DNA of 50,308 nucleotides from Plantago elongata (Eukaryota > Streptophyta > Magnoliopsida > Lamiales > Plantaginaceae). Under the pieces are notes generated by a model that was not told the DNA's origin, made no database searches, and saw only the letters and a list, made by a program, of their open reading frames with translations. The DNA lies in assembly GCA_036897095.1 (NCBI GenBank), contig JAYMSP010000472.1, positions 1-50,308 of the forward strand, written 5' to 3'. Positions 10,057 to 22,206 of this stretch are shown piece after piece (positions within the stretch are counted from its first letter, which is position 1; each line of letters starts with the position of its first letter). A program made the translations under genes and the position numbers.

Positions 10057-13000
10057 ATGGAAAGTAGCTTGATGAAGCAGTCCTCAAGATTCAAGAGAGT
10101 CTGTGTGTTTTGTGGAAGTAGTGCAGGAAAGAATCCAAGTTACCAACTCGCAGCACTACATCTTGCCAAAGAACTGGTAAATAACTATATGTTTTTTCTC
10201 CTTTTGTTTTGAAAGTGCAAACTGATATTGTATTTCATATCAAGTTACGCTATAGAATTCGTTCCTGCACCTCTTGCAAACGCTTATATGTAACTATGTA
10301 AGCGTAAAGTTATACGTGTTTTTCATTCATCAAATAAAAAACACTATATGTATATTTCATTTGAATTTGATGGACGAGATTAGGTGTTAAGATCGATACA
10401 TGCAAGGCTGATTTATGAATTCATCATGATAAGTACAAGGGGGGGAAATTAAGTTTAAAGACTTGGCTTAGATAGCAAACTAACAATATTAATTATTATA
10501 AATTTGTGCGAATCACCTGATAATTAATATAATCATAATCATGAGCCAAGGGATAGATAGTTGTTGAAACTTGAAACCAACAAGATCAATGAAATTAATG
10601 ATTTCTTAATTGGAGCTAATAAAGTGATTATACAACATTGTTTTGCGTTGAAATAGTATTACAAGACATTTTTGGATTGTATACGTAAAGTGATTAATAT
10701 AGTAAGTACTAGTAATAAATAAAATAAAATAATAAAATAATGGGTGCAGGTGGAAAGGAACATAGACCTTGTCTATGGAGGTGGGAGCATTGGATTGATG
10801 GGTCTGGTTTCTCAAGCTGTCTACAATGGTGGTCGCCACGTGTTAGGGTAACTAATTAACTATATCTAATTTTAATTCTTTCTTTTCACCTAACCTTTTG
10901 CTTTTATTTTTCAATGAAAAATTTTCAATGAAAAATTTTATCTGACATATTTGTCTTTAATTTATTTGTAAATTGCAGGGTAATTCCCACCACTCTAATG
11001 CCAAGAGAGGTAATTACATTTTGTAGTTTAGTAGATTATAATTACATTAGAGATAAATCTGTTCTGTCCTAAATTTATGTGGTTTGAACTTTTAGAGGTT
11101 GTTTGTCATGTCGCTTGAGCGGTCATCTCCCACTCAAATTGAATTTTTTATAAAAATATCAATTTCAATTGAAATAAGGTTACTCAAATTCTATTCCAAT
11201 TAGTCCCTAAATTTCCTCATTCATATTTGAAATCTGGGATCAGTTCCAAATACAATTGTAGTAAACACAATTGTAGTTTAGTAGATTAAAAGTTAACTAG
11301 TAGTTTGTTTAACAATTACTAAAAGGTTTAGAAGTTAATTGTGGTCACAATCACTTGGATATACCACTTATATACCATCTTCCAATTTATTAGAATGTGA
11401 CTATGAGTAATAAATAAATAATTTGATACTTGAAAGACAATTATGCAAATTATACTTAAGTAATGCTAATTTATGATAGGTTAAGAAGACACGTAGAGAG
11501 ACCAAAGTGTGTATTAAAGTGAGATTATGTGGCTCATTTTTGACTAATGACTAACGTGGCAACTTGTATACCTTCCGTGGAGTCACTGAACTCGTATTAT
11601 TAATAATCCCATTGTGATAAAAGCTAGTAGTAACTAATAATGTGGAATTTTCGTAACAGACTATGACTCTTAAATATCGGATTAAACATCAAACGATATT
11701 TTACAACCATTATATATTTAACTACAAAGAATGCATATTTAGAATTATATATAATACAATTTAGTACATGCTTATTATACACATGTTGAAGTTAATACTG
11801 TTTGTAATGAAATATTTGGTGATGATCTGATGTAGTAGAAGTTTTTGATTAATAATTAGAGTAAGATTAGTGGGTGATTAAGGCCCAACCCAATAATAAT
11901 GTTGTGATTTGACATTCAGATAACAGGGGAACCTGTTGGAGAAGTGAAAGCAGTGTCTGGTATGCACCAAAGGAAGGCTGAAATGGCTAAGCAAGCTGAT
12001 GCCTTCATAGCTCTGCCTGGTACTAACGACTCTTCTCTTTTATTGTTGTTTGACTTCGAATATATTTTTGCTATGTGTTGAATTGACATTTTGCATGTAT
12101 GATTAAACATAAACTTTTTGACTGGAAATTGTAAGTCAGAACAGAATGAGTCTAATTTTTGTGTTAGTGGAAAATATATTAGCTCAAGTTGATATATCAT
12201 GATGACCCATATTGCACAAGGCAAACAGCATCATGCAACAAATGGGGAACACTAGTACAAAATGAAGTGATAAAATGTGAACAATTTGCTCAAATTTAAC
12301 AGGTGGGTATGGCACGTTGGAGGAGTTGCTAGAAGTCATAACTTGGGCTCAACTTGGAATTCACGAGAAACCGGTTGGTACTTTCAACCCCTATTCATTC
12401 ACAAGTCTTCGGTAGAACTTACATACTAGAAAAACCGACTATCACAATTTTCCATTTCTAAAGTCACGACTGTGTTAAAGTAAAACCTCTAAATTCTCGA
12501 TAATATAGTATTAACGTTTGTCCACATTTTAACAATGAAGTGTAGTTCAGTTGGTAATCCGCTTCCCCCTTAACCAATAGGTCGGGGTTTTGAGTCTACT
12601 TTAACCGTTTAAAAAAAATATTAGTCCGTATTTTTAATTTTTAATTCTATCAAACATACGCAGTGGCAACTACTTAGAATAAAGATAATTTCCTCTCAAA
12701 TGGAGTAACTATAGTTATTTCAAGAATCATACATCATTAATCTCAGACAACTTCAAATTAAATATTTTTCCCACTAATCAAGTTGAGTTAACTTTATACT
12801 AGTAGTACATAATGCAGATATACAGAATCTCCCAACATGAAGCTAGCTAATGCGATTAACCTTAATTGGAAATGTCTCCAAAAGGTGAACCAAGAAACTG
12901 ATTATTGGGGTAATTAACTAACTCCCTGCAGGTGGGTTTGCTGAATGTGGATGGATACTACAACTCACTACTGTCTTTTATAGACAAGGCTGTTGATGAA

Positions 13001-13277
13001 GGTTTCATAACACCTTCCGCCCGTCACATTATTGTCTCCGCCAACACCGCTCATGAACTTATGTCCAAGCTCGAGGTAATCACTCACTTGATAAATTATT
13101 ATCTTGACCGGGTCTACTATCTAGTATTCGATATTGTCTTCACAATAATACTGGAGAAAAAACAAACTTAATAAGTATAAATCTGCGCAGGATTATGTTC
13201 CAGAACAGAATGAAGCCATAAAGCTGAGCTGGGAAATGGAGCAACAATTGGAGTATACTACAGACATGGCTCGTTGA
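10057..13277 (+). CDS. LOG: Cytokinin riboside 5'-monophosphate phosphoribohydrolase (LONELY GUY), 7 exons, 216 aa
   Basis: LOG releases the active free-base cytokinin from iP- or tZ-riboside monophosphate in one cytosolic step. Exons are 10057-10176, 10750-10847, 10979-11009, 11920-12019, 12303-12373, 12932-13075 and 13191-13277. All introns are GT-AG, and the phases sum to 651 nt with one terminal TGA. The Rossmann-like lysine-decarboxylase-type fold is marked by [10 protein letters not shown] near the N-terminus and by [10 protein letters not shown] (49-58). The family signature PGGYGTLEE is at 116-124, with Arg101 in MHQRKAEM; the signature Glu and this Arg are known catalytic residues in LOGs. 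The MPRE segment (80-83) fits the LOG1/LOG3/LOG4 clade better than LOG5 or LOG7. Length is normal. The first ATG was chosen; a second Met is at residue 6. A TATA box lies about 295 bp upstream. It is convergent with the GH9 gene downstream. Nothing suggests inactivation. Confidence 0.95.
12541..12619 (+). mobile_element. tRNA-derived SINE-like insertion in LOG intron 5
   Basis: TAGTTCAGTTGG matches the RNA polymerase III A box. GGTCGGGGTTTTGAGTC, about 35 bp on, matches a decayed B box. The end TTTAACCGTTTAAAAAAAAT is an A-rich tail. The copy at 31848-31929 (minus strand) has the same layout, including the tail TTTAACTGTTAAAAAAAAA, so this is a dispersed family rather than a tRNA gene. No target duplication was resolved. 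Confidence 0.6.
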
Positions 13278-13912
13278 CAGAAAGAGCAAAATGCAGTCTA
13301 ATCTAAACAATTTGTAGTTTAATTTGGCATTAATTCATCATGTATATATATGATACAAGAATTTATTTTTTTCAAGCAAAATATTCATTAGAAGCAAAAT
13401 TAATTAAGCTCTAGGTTCTGATTGATTGTCACATATATATACCTCCACTCCACTTACATTAATTGTTATGTCGAATTCATTTCTTTACATAATTCATCGA
13501 TTCAAAAAACTTCATACATTATGATTGAGTAGGACAATTTGCCATGAGAAAATCCAAGTTATGACGATGTGGCAAAAACCGAAGACAATCTTTTGCAAGA
13601 AGTTCCCTGTGTGCAAAAATATTCCAAATCTATAATGAATTTAATTTCCCTCATCGCATATTTTCATCAACCCAAATAACATAAGCTTCAAACTAGACAT
13701 TGTAGACAAGGAAGCCTGCTTATATATATTCATTACACACTATAACAAAAACTTGCACCCTGATACATCTTTTCGCTCATATACACGAACAAGCCAAAAG
13801 CATACAAACATACATACATACTGTCAATACAAAGGCCTGATTCTCTATGGGTGCTGAACACAAACTACACTCAGTAACAGTAGCATGTAATGATTTGGGA
13901 GGGGTCTTTTGT
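13278..13912. other. Convergent intergenic region between LOG and GH9
   Basis: The 635 bp between the LOG stop and the GH9 stop should hold both 3' untranslated regions. AT-rich stretches with ATATATAT and AATTAAT motifs are present, but no single poly(A) signal can be assigned with confidence. Confidence 0.5.
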
Positions 13913-16900
13913 TTATGTAAAAGAACGAACAACTGATGATGTTGTCACCAAACTTGAGAGAAGTCCGACGATGACTGCACTGTTATACGTGCTTGGTTCA
14001 GCCTGCATTGAGTTGTTTCTAGAATCAACGTAGGTTTCATTCAGAAATGGTCCGCCAACTAGTGCTCCCATTGCAATATTGGGATTTGGCCTATCGGACA
14101 CGAGCCACTGGAAACCATCTCTGCAGCTAGGGTTTTGATCAGATGGAATTGAGGCTCCTCTATGATGGACGAACTGTGGGTAGTTATCACCATAACCCAC
14201 AAGATAACTCATCTTCATGGGATTGTCACCAAGTACATAATTGGCCTACAGACAAGAGAGGAGATTAACACTAGAACTGAATTCAGAACATCCAAATGCA
14301 TCATAAACATATATATTGGAGATGATAGTTTTTTGTGCAGAATTTCTGCAAACACTACGAATATTTTAAACAATTAATGAATAACATTGAGTTGCATATA
14401 ACACAGGGTTTCATGATATAATTGCCATGGAGGTTTAAAATTTTGGTAGGTACTCGAGCAAATCAAAGCCACAGGGGGATTTGACCCAAGCTGCACATAC
14501 CACAGGGTAGTTAGCTATAAACCCCTACGAAATGTAAAGATTCTAATAGGTTCTAACTTCTAAGCAAAGGCAGCAACTCTACCTGTGACATAGCGAACCT
14601 GCGAAGATCACTTGGTCTGAAAGAATGTCCATCACATGTTAATCTTGCGGTTCGAGATGTAAGCATGTAATCACTGTATATGGTGGCTAAAAATGCTGAT
14701 GCCACAGGGTGCTGCAAGGCATTCCATTGACTTACCCATATCAAGCCCTCTGCATTTGTAAATGGAATTGAACATCAGCAGATGTTTATATGAAAAATAC
14801 TGTTCGTGGTACACTTCAATATCAAAGGAATGGACATGAGAGCATAGCTAAAATTATTTGTCAAAAGAATTAGAATGTTCAGCTTTCTAGTCTTCTAGAT
14901 ACTCCCTCTGTTCCCTCCAAAGTTTCACAAGTGAGAAAAGTTTGAGCATTGACGAGATATGAATAAATTTAGTGGTGGTTGAGAGAATTATATGGAGGGA
15001 AATTTCGCCATTTTAACAATTGTGAACATATGTATAGATTGCATATACCCGAGCCTTGAGATTTCAAGAACCGTAAAAGGAAAATACCGTGAATACATAG
15101 GATGGCATGCAATAAAGTTCAACTAAATGCCAATAGAAGTAATCAAGTAAAGAATCAATTGGATAGAACATTACTATCAGTTCTGCTAGCTGTGGCTGTT
15201 GGAGATCTAGGTAAAAGGCCGCACATGACAGCTTCTGCCGAAGCCCTGTACCTCTGGAGGACGTTGTTGTTTGAAACACTATCTGGGCCAAAGAAGCTCA
15301 CCCTGGAAAGCAAAACCTATGATAGTAAACCAAGACACTTATTAGTGCTAGTGAAGTTCATTATACATATTCATTGCATACCATTGGGATAAAAGTAGTA
15401 TATACGAAAACTTTAGAGAACAAATTGCTCTGAGAAAATGAAAGGTGCCGTCTTATAGAGGATACTCAATACATACAGTACAGGCTACAGCAGTCCGGCT
15501 GTAGCAGAGAGAAGCAAATCTTAATGATGTTCGGTTGTTTAATAAGTTCACTATACAACATCACTAGTACTTACTAGTTACTGTCTACTAATATATTCCC
15601 AGTAGCACAAACCATTGTCTACCAAGGACATTTTCCCCAGAAGTACACAAAAGGATACTCATCATTTAGCTGCAATGAATGAAACTCATATAGGTGATTA
15701 GAATATTAGACTAACATTGGTTGTGTAGAAAGCATAAAAAACCCCAGTTTAATCAAGGTGCCATGTATCCTATGTTTTACAAATACTCATATAGATTTCC
15801 TATGTCTTAGGGAAAGGGTGCATTCTTAGGCTGTGTATTCTTCAACTGAAAATCACTTTAGTTCAGTTCAATTCAGCTCGACTTAGTTATAATTTATACC
15901 TTACTTCAATTCGGTTCAGTCCAGTAAATTTCAGTTGAAGAGAACACAGCCTTAGTACATAATATGTCGTCTTGGTAGAAAAAACAGCCCCCTCGGAAAG
16001 ATTATGCTGCACCTATTGCAGAATATAGGTAGTAAACAGTGGCACAGACTTTCTATTGGCGGTATTAGTTGATGGAACTTTCAGTTGAAAATATCACGTA
16101 ATTCCATCTGAAACCTTCCATGATCGAAAATCTGAAAATACTCGAAAGCCTGGAATAATTACACACAACGGGTGCCAGAAAGAGCATTACTTACTTGTGC
16201 TCCAGCGAGCTTATTATCCCAGCTAAACCATGTAGGACTCCCGAAGTTGGCAAATCTCTGACCATTGTCTCCAGTCACATAATCAATGTACAACCTTTCT
16301 CCTGTTGCATGATAGAGCCAACCAGCTGCCCATAAGAGCTCATCCCCATATCCAGTTGAATTGTAGTAAGTTTGTACTTCAGGAATGTTGACACTGTAAG
16401 ATCCTCTATGCCTGTCAGCGAAGGTAAACAATTGTCTGGCATGCCTCAGAAGTGTGCTTGAGTATGTAGAATCAGCAGTCCTAAACACCAGGGAGGCTGC
16501 TGCCATAGCTGCTGCAGTTTCAGCAGCAACTTCAGTTCCAGGGACAGTCGTATTAATCTGTGTCAGTGGTCTTCTTTCTCTCATGTCCTCAGGTTTTTGC
16601 CAGCAAGCGTGGTCTAAATTTGGATCGCCCACCTAGCAAAAGTACATCCACCAGAACATTTTTTAACATTCTTGATCATGAAGATTGAAGAGTTTAAGCA
16701 ACCCATGCTTTATGCCATTGTTTTGAAATATGCTTAACCTAATAGACGTACAATCATCAGGATTTTTGCTTGAAACATTGTTGTTTTACATATATGCAAT
16801 CAATATGTTTTGTTAAAAAGTAACTAATGCTTTTTGTGTGAAACCATCGGTGTTCACACAGAATCAATATGGTTCTGTTTATAAGTTCAGGGTTATTAGT

Positions 16901-18332
16901 AAGAACATCAGCCCATCTTTTTCTAACTTAAAAAAGACAGTCGTTCACAACTTTTTTCCAAACAGGAATCACATGCCTATATATACATTCAGAAAGTAGT
17001 ACTGATCTGACTCATCCCAGTTACATATATAATGTGCAATAGTGATAGCCTTAAATCTCCGTTAGCCGCATAATTAATTTGGGATGAGATTCAATTTTAT
17101 TACAAAGAGTATGAGCCGATGTCACAAATCATGCACTTGGTAGAAAGATATGATGTATCAACAGCTGAACACTGCAATGAAAGTAGAGTGAAAAATAAAA
17201 ATCCAGAAGACCAAACCAACCTGAATGTAGAGCACATTGTCAGCTGCATGAGCATTGACAAGGAAGTCAGTGATCCATTTAAGTGAATCTCGAGCAGGTT
17301 CCAGTTGACCCACCGATTGCATCTGATCCCCATACTCAAGGATGGCCCATGACAAAACAGTAGCAGTGTAAGCCATCGGAAACCCAAACTTCATATGATC
17401 ACCAGCATCATACATTCCCTTCGACAGATCCACTGTTGCATCACTCCCATCACGCAATGCCGAATCTCCTCTCCACGAAATTGGGTTATTCTCCAGCCTC
17501 CCAGCTACAAAAGTAACACAATAAAGTTATATCAGTATCAAGAAAACAACAGATCCTCATAAAGATCTCCATGCATTCTTTCCTTCTGAATTAGTAGTAC
17601 ATTACGTGATCTAACACAAAATACACCTACCTAATCACTACATTAATCGCACATCTCCAATTCTCCACGAACTCAACCTAACATGTGTTTCAGCTTAAAT
17701 AGTAAAGCAACTCAATAAAATTCCATCAATTCAAACAACAATGCATACTAAATCAAGAAAATATCAGATCCTCGTCAAAAGTAAACTCGCATACATATCT
17801 AACTCAAAAGTATATCCTACCAAAACAGTCCACTAACAACATATCTCCATTCTCCACCAACTCAACTTAACACATGCTTCAACTCAACTAGTAAAGCTAA
17901 TAACAGCTCTATCAATTCAACAACATACATTCCATTAATGCAAACACTAATGCAGCACAACACACAAAGTTACCAATCACCACACACATTGCAAACAAAT
18001 GCATAAAGCAAGCAAAGAGATCCAGCACCACAAAAGTCAAAATCTTGAGAAACAAACAGAACAACAACAACAACAACAACAACAACAAAGCATTAAACAA
18101 TGAAGAAAAAGAGTGTACCTTTCTGGACATCAAAGAACTGCATTGCAATCTTGAGAGCATCAGAGTATTTCTTGGTAACAGCACCAGGAGGTCCAGGAAC
18201 AGGCTCAGGACCTCCACCAGAGCCACGGTGATTCGCTCTGATGGCAAGGTAAATCCCAACACCAATCACTGCCAGCACAACTATCACAATACACCAACCG
18301 CACCATCCTCTTGACCGCTTCTTCCCCTCCAT
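13913..18332 (-). CDS. GH9B7: Membrane-anchored endo-1,4-beta-glucanase, GH9 family (endoglucanase 10 / GH9B7-like), 6 exons, 525 aa
   Basis: This inverting GH9 glycosidase hydrolyses beta-1,4-glucans in the secretory path or at the cell wall. Exons in transcript order are 18332-18119, 17504-17221, 16632-16195, 15316-15175, 14749-14583 and 14245-13913. All are GT-AG, with phases summing to 526 codons including TAA. The N-terminus has a short basic cytosolic tail, one membrane segment (about residues 10-31, WCGWCIVIVVLAVIG) and a Gly/Pro hinge (GPEPVPGPPG). The catalytic domain shows DAGDH (104-108), VHHRGASIP (441-449) and the C-terminal acid cluster with Asp489 and Glu498 (YVDSRN...AEPSTYN). 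All three match GH9 active-site signatures. The short tail and whole-length similarity favour the endoglucanase 10 / rice GLU1 clade over KORRIGAN, which has a tail of about 70 residues. Introns carry a Tourist MITE, a Stowaway-like fragment and a CAA repeat. It appears intact. Confidence 0.94.
14896..14920. repeat. Stowaway-like MITE end in GH9 intron 4
   Basis: GATACTCCCTCTGTTCC matches the terminal motif of Stowaway-type MITEs. A related end, in the opposite direction, is at 22084-22100. The second terminus of this copy was not found with confidence. Confidence 0.45.
15829..15951. mobile_element. Tourist-type MITE (PIF/Harbinger), 123 bp, complete, in GH9 intron 3
   Basis: The ends form an imperfect inverted repeat. 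The left is GGCTGTGTATTCTTCAACTG; the reverse complement of the right is GGCTGTGTTCTCTTCAACTG, with a few matching bases beyond. The trinucleotide TTA flanks both sides (15826-15828 and 15952-15954), the expected PIF/Harbinger target duplication. The interior is AGTTCAGTTCAATTC-rich and non-coding. It lies between exons 3 and 4 and away from splice sites. Confidence 0.9.
18062..18089. repeat. (CAA)n microsatellite in GH9 intron 1
   Basis: About nine CAA units lie just 3' of the first GH9 exon in transcript terms. The long open frame of Asn or Leu it produces is an artefact of the repeat. Confidence 0.9.
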
Positions 18333-19410
18333 TAATCAAACAGAGAATCTCCTTCGAAATGTATGGGTTTTTCTAATCAATGGATCTAAACATGCACCCA
18401 ATTCTTGAACCGAATTGGATCAAGTTCAAATCTTTGTTACATGAACGGAACCAAAAATGTAAGAATTGGAACAGGGTATTGATAAAAAATCGAATCTTTG
18501 ACAGGGGAACTGGAAATGCGGAGGTTTTATGAGGTGAAATGGTGCAAAGAAAATGGTTGTTTTGATGGTGAATATGAGATTTGGGAGAAAGAAACAGAGA
18601 GCACCGACAAAAATTGAGGCAGATGATTCGGGTTTTAGTTCGAGTGTCGCTTTCGGAAAGTAATGAGTATTATCCTTAAACCAGTGTGCAATGTGATTGG
18701 TGACTTGATTGTTAAGACTGATTATTCAATTTTTAATCAACTATAAGGTGGTTAGGTGTCTAATGTCTTCGCAAATTTAGATCTGGTGTGTGAAATGTGT
18801 ATGATTTTCATTATTAGAAGTCTCTTAAATTTCAGTATCTAAATTAAGCAATCTCTATTGCTACCTGCCAGATCTACTCATAATCACTACACATGTTCTC
18901 TAAACTCCTCATCTTGTCCAGTAGTCCTCCCTCCAACAAAATACAAATGCAGTGATGTAACTAATTCAAGACAAACCTAAGCATAGTTCAAAGTAGATTT
19001 TGTTGTTAGTAAATCTAAATTTGAACAACATCTAAAACTCGTAATTAGTGGGTCCTCGATAAAAATAGTATTAACAAAAATAATTTTACAAATGGTTGGC
19101 GAAGCGGATGAATTATAAAAGAGTTTAAGTTGATAAATGATAACTTAGTTACAATTGAGTTTTAAACATTGTGTTTGTATATAGAGTTGTGAATTTATAT
19201 GAGGAAGATTCACATATCACAATTTTAAAAAACAATTCACATGTTACTTCGGTTGAAGTATTTTTCAGACTATTTGGTATGCAATGTAGATGTACTATTC
19301 ATCTGTTAAAATGTTTCGGGGTGTTTGTCTTGTATTGTAAAATTATAAAATTTTAACTCAATTTTTTCTCCACTAAACAATCATCATTCTCTTTCTACTC
19401 TACTCTATTG
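18333..19410. other. GH9 5' flank / intergenic
   Basis: This should contain the GH9 5' leader and promoter (minus strand). No TATA box can be singled out. No ORF or bounded transposon was found. Confidence 0.4.
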
Positions 19411-20508
19411 GGCAATTTTTTTCCAGTCCTATGACACCATTTTCGGCCATTATTTCCAGCCAATATGTAGCCACACGAATTTTCGGCCAATTATTTTAGT
19501 CCAGTATGCAACCACACGAATTCCCAGTCAATTATTTTAGTCCGATATGCAGCCACACATATTTTTGTCCTAACATCACAGTTCAACATGCAACCAAAAC
19601 AAGTAGCCAAACATATATGAAAAATATATAGAAAAAACAAATATATAATTTTGATAGTTGCAAAAACATATCTTAAAAGAGATATGAGAAGATCTAAAAA
19701 GATAAAAGAAAAAAAACTCGATAATACAGATATCGGAAAATAGATGTATAACAGAGAACAACATATCTAAGAACTGAGAATAACTGAACGAACATAACAA
19801 TGACGGATGCGGAAGAACATATCTAAGAACTAAGAAGTAGCCACCATATATGAAAAACAAACAGATCTAAAAACGAACAAAATATATCTAAATATATAAA
19901 GAAAACAAATCTACAAAGATAAAAGATCACAAAAAGATCTAAACAGATCTAGAAAATATAAAAAAACATTAAAAAAAGAAAATTCTCGACAAAACAAGAT
20001 CTGAAAAAGGAGAAGAAGGAGGATCTTGACAAAACAGAGGTGGTGATGGGTGTTGTGGGTGGTGAACGGACAGAGGGAGAAGGAGAAGGAGGAGTTGTAG
20101 TGGACGGGAGTCAGTGGCGGACAGAGAAGAAGAAGGCGTGGTGGTAGGTGGTGAATGTAGAAGAAAAATGAAGGCCGTGGTGGACGGCTGTGGTGGTGAA
20201 GGACGGATGTGCATGGTGTAGAAGATGAAGAGAGAAGCGAGAAGAAGTTAACTTTGAATTTTGACGAAGGAGAGAAGATATGAAGAATTACCATTTATGG
20301 TCTGGACCCCTACTTTGACCCCAACAGTAAGGTAGCAAAACAGTTGGCTAAATGGGAGCTAGAACATAGATTTTGGACCATGTCTGGACCATAGACTAAA
20401 CAAATGGACTACAATTGGACTTGAGCATAAAGAAATGAAACTGTGAGACTTGGGGCAAATATAGTGTCACAAATAGGACTGGAGGCCAATTTGGCCCTAC
20501 TTTTACAC
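19411..20508. mobile_element. Non-autonomous DNA transposon with long imperfect terminal inverted repeats, about 1.1 kb
   Basis: The left end reads GGGCAATTTTTTTCCAGTCC, then TATGACACCAT. The reverse complement of the right end reads GGGCCAAATTGGCCTCCAGT, then CCTATTTGTGACACTAT. The shared core TCCAGTCCTAT...TGACAC(C/T)AT supports true TIRs. The flanks TACTCTATT and TACTTTTAC are only weakly alike, so a 9-bp MULE-type duplication is uncertain. The interior has subterminal repeats at 19440-19590 and a GA-rich stretch at 20000-20240 whose long minus-strand Pro/Ser-rich frames are compositional. Confidence 0.6.
19440..19595. repeat. Subterminal direct repeats (about 57-bp unit)
   Basis: Segments of the form CAATTATTTTAGTCC, then ATATGCAGCCACACGAATT, recur three to four times with drift directly inside the left terminus of the 19.4-kb element. 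Confidence 0.7.
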
Positions 20509-22083
20509 CTTCTTTACTTTTTCAATCAATATAAAAAGGATTTAACTAATCTCAGTACTACGTCGCACTGTACTATCATTAGTACACAATTCAAAACTTG
20601 ACAAATGTCACAACTAACAATTAAAAAGTAATTTATAAAAGCTTTAACAATTCAAATAATTAGAATAACACTTATTTAGAATATTTTATGTAATTACTTT
20701 TAGTAAATGAAAATTTAATAAATAATAATCTTCTCTCCTCAAACCACCATCAGCACCGCCATCATCTCCGGTCACCACTACCATCTCTAGTCACCACCAC
20801 TGACATAGTTATGGTTAATGAATGTCTTCCAATTCATTTCCACTAATCATGTAATGACATCTAATGTATCGATGTGCTCAACCTCTCACAATTAGACCTC
20901 CACTACCAGCTCCGGCCACACCGCGCTGTCAAATTACATATCTGAATTTGGGTACAATGCTACAACAATATGAATGAATGTTGCAGCGTCAACAATTTAT
21001 TCCCTTCTAATAGTGCTACAACGACGTAGTTTTTGCTGCTTCAAAGGTCACTGTATCTTTCACAATGTGAAGGATTCATCGTGTTTTTTGTATTGCTGTT
21101 GCATAGTTCATTGAATATTGTACAATATGAATTGATGCATCGTGGTTTCGTATTGCTACTGCATAGTTATAATGTTGTAGCAAGAATCGAGATCGTCAAC
21201 TAAATGCTACATCATAACAAAAACATTGTTGCAACATTCTTACTATAATTTTTTTCAGCTCCGTCCATGCTCACTTAAACATGGTGGTTGTCAGATTTTT
21301 GCGGATGCATCATCTAAACTCGTCAATATTTTATAGTGGATGTCTATTTCGGTGATTCTCGGATTGCGATGGTGCATGAGGTTTTCATTGGATTCCGGTG
21401 TGCTTGAAGTGTTTGTTGGATTCCGGTGTGCTTGAGAACTTGAGGTGGTTGACGGATTTCGATGTAGTGGTCGCTGAATTTCGATCGGTGTACCTTAGGT
21501 GGTCGCCGGATTCCGGTCATTGAAGGAGGGTGAAAAATAATTTTAATTATCAAGTGAAATTATTGATTTAATATATTTAAACAATATTTAATAAAAATGA
21601 TGTATATTTTATTATATTACGACGTCGCACTATGTTATTATGCGACAATGCGACACCCCATCGCACTAATAATTAATCAACGGATGAGATTGAATCTAGA
21701 TTTAATCTAGTGGATAAAAGTGATGTACTATTGTTAATACAATGAGACAATACTATTCTTAGCCATGCCCATCTAACAATCTTAAAACAAATCAAACAAC
21801 ATTTAAACCCATCAAAATAACCTTAAAAAGTTCGTCCTCTCTCATAAATTGGATGTCCCGTAGGATCGAGCACATGTATTAATGCAACCAATTAACTAAT
21901 TATGTGGGTTTATTGAAAGTGAAATAATGAAGATAAAGATTGTGGGACGGAGACGAATTTTAATGCATCCAATTGACTCTCTTTTGATTATAATATTGGG
22001 TTGTTGGGTAAAAACATGACCAAATATGAAAATGGGACAACGAATTTGAGACAATCCAAAACGAAATACGGGGACATCCAAAC
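20509..22083. other. Intergenic, repeat-derived, no gene
   Basis: The segment at 21062-21116 (ATTCATCGTG, TATTGCTGTTGCATAGTT) is repeated at 21127-21170 with changes. A GGATTCCGGTGTGCTTGA unit occurs twice near 21390-21440. ACGTCGCACT occurs near both 20560 and 21622. These point to degraded elements that could not be bounded. Confidence 0.5.
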
Positions 22084-22101
22084 TGGAACAGAGGGAGTAT
22101 T
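22084..22101. repeat. Stowaway-like MITE end
   Basis: TGGAACAGAGGGAGTATT is the reverse complement of the end seen at 14896-14920. The partner end was not resolved. Confidence 0.45.
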
Positions 22102-22206
22102 AAATGCATCACTTTATGTTTACATATCTATATAACAAACCTATAAACCATATAATGTTTTAACTCTATTCCAAACACCATCTTTCATAATTCACATAGG
22201 ACAATA

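Noticed and set aside
12541..12619. A tRNA gene in LOG intron 5
   Set aside because: The A and B boxes are present but the acceptor stem cannot pair and the B box is mutated (GGGTTTTGAGTC). A sister copy with the same A-rich tail makes a SINE-like insertion the better reading.
15316..16195. A micro-exon between GH9 exons 3 and 4
   Set aside because: The apparently missing VLLSR residues are encoded at the start of exon 4 once the acceptor at 15317-15318 is used instead of the internal CAG at the GGTGAGC site.
18045..18314. Plus-strand poly-Asn protein
   Set aside because: It is the complement of GH9 exon 1 plus a CAA microsatellite in intron 1.
19911..20294. Pro/Ser-rich minus-strand protein
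   Set aside because: The frame comes from a GA-rich low-complexity stretch inside a transposon. Two overlapping frames look equally protein-like, and there is no recognisable domain.
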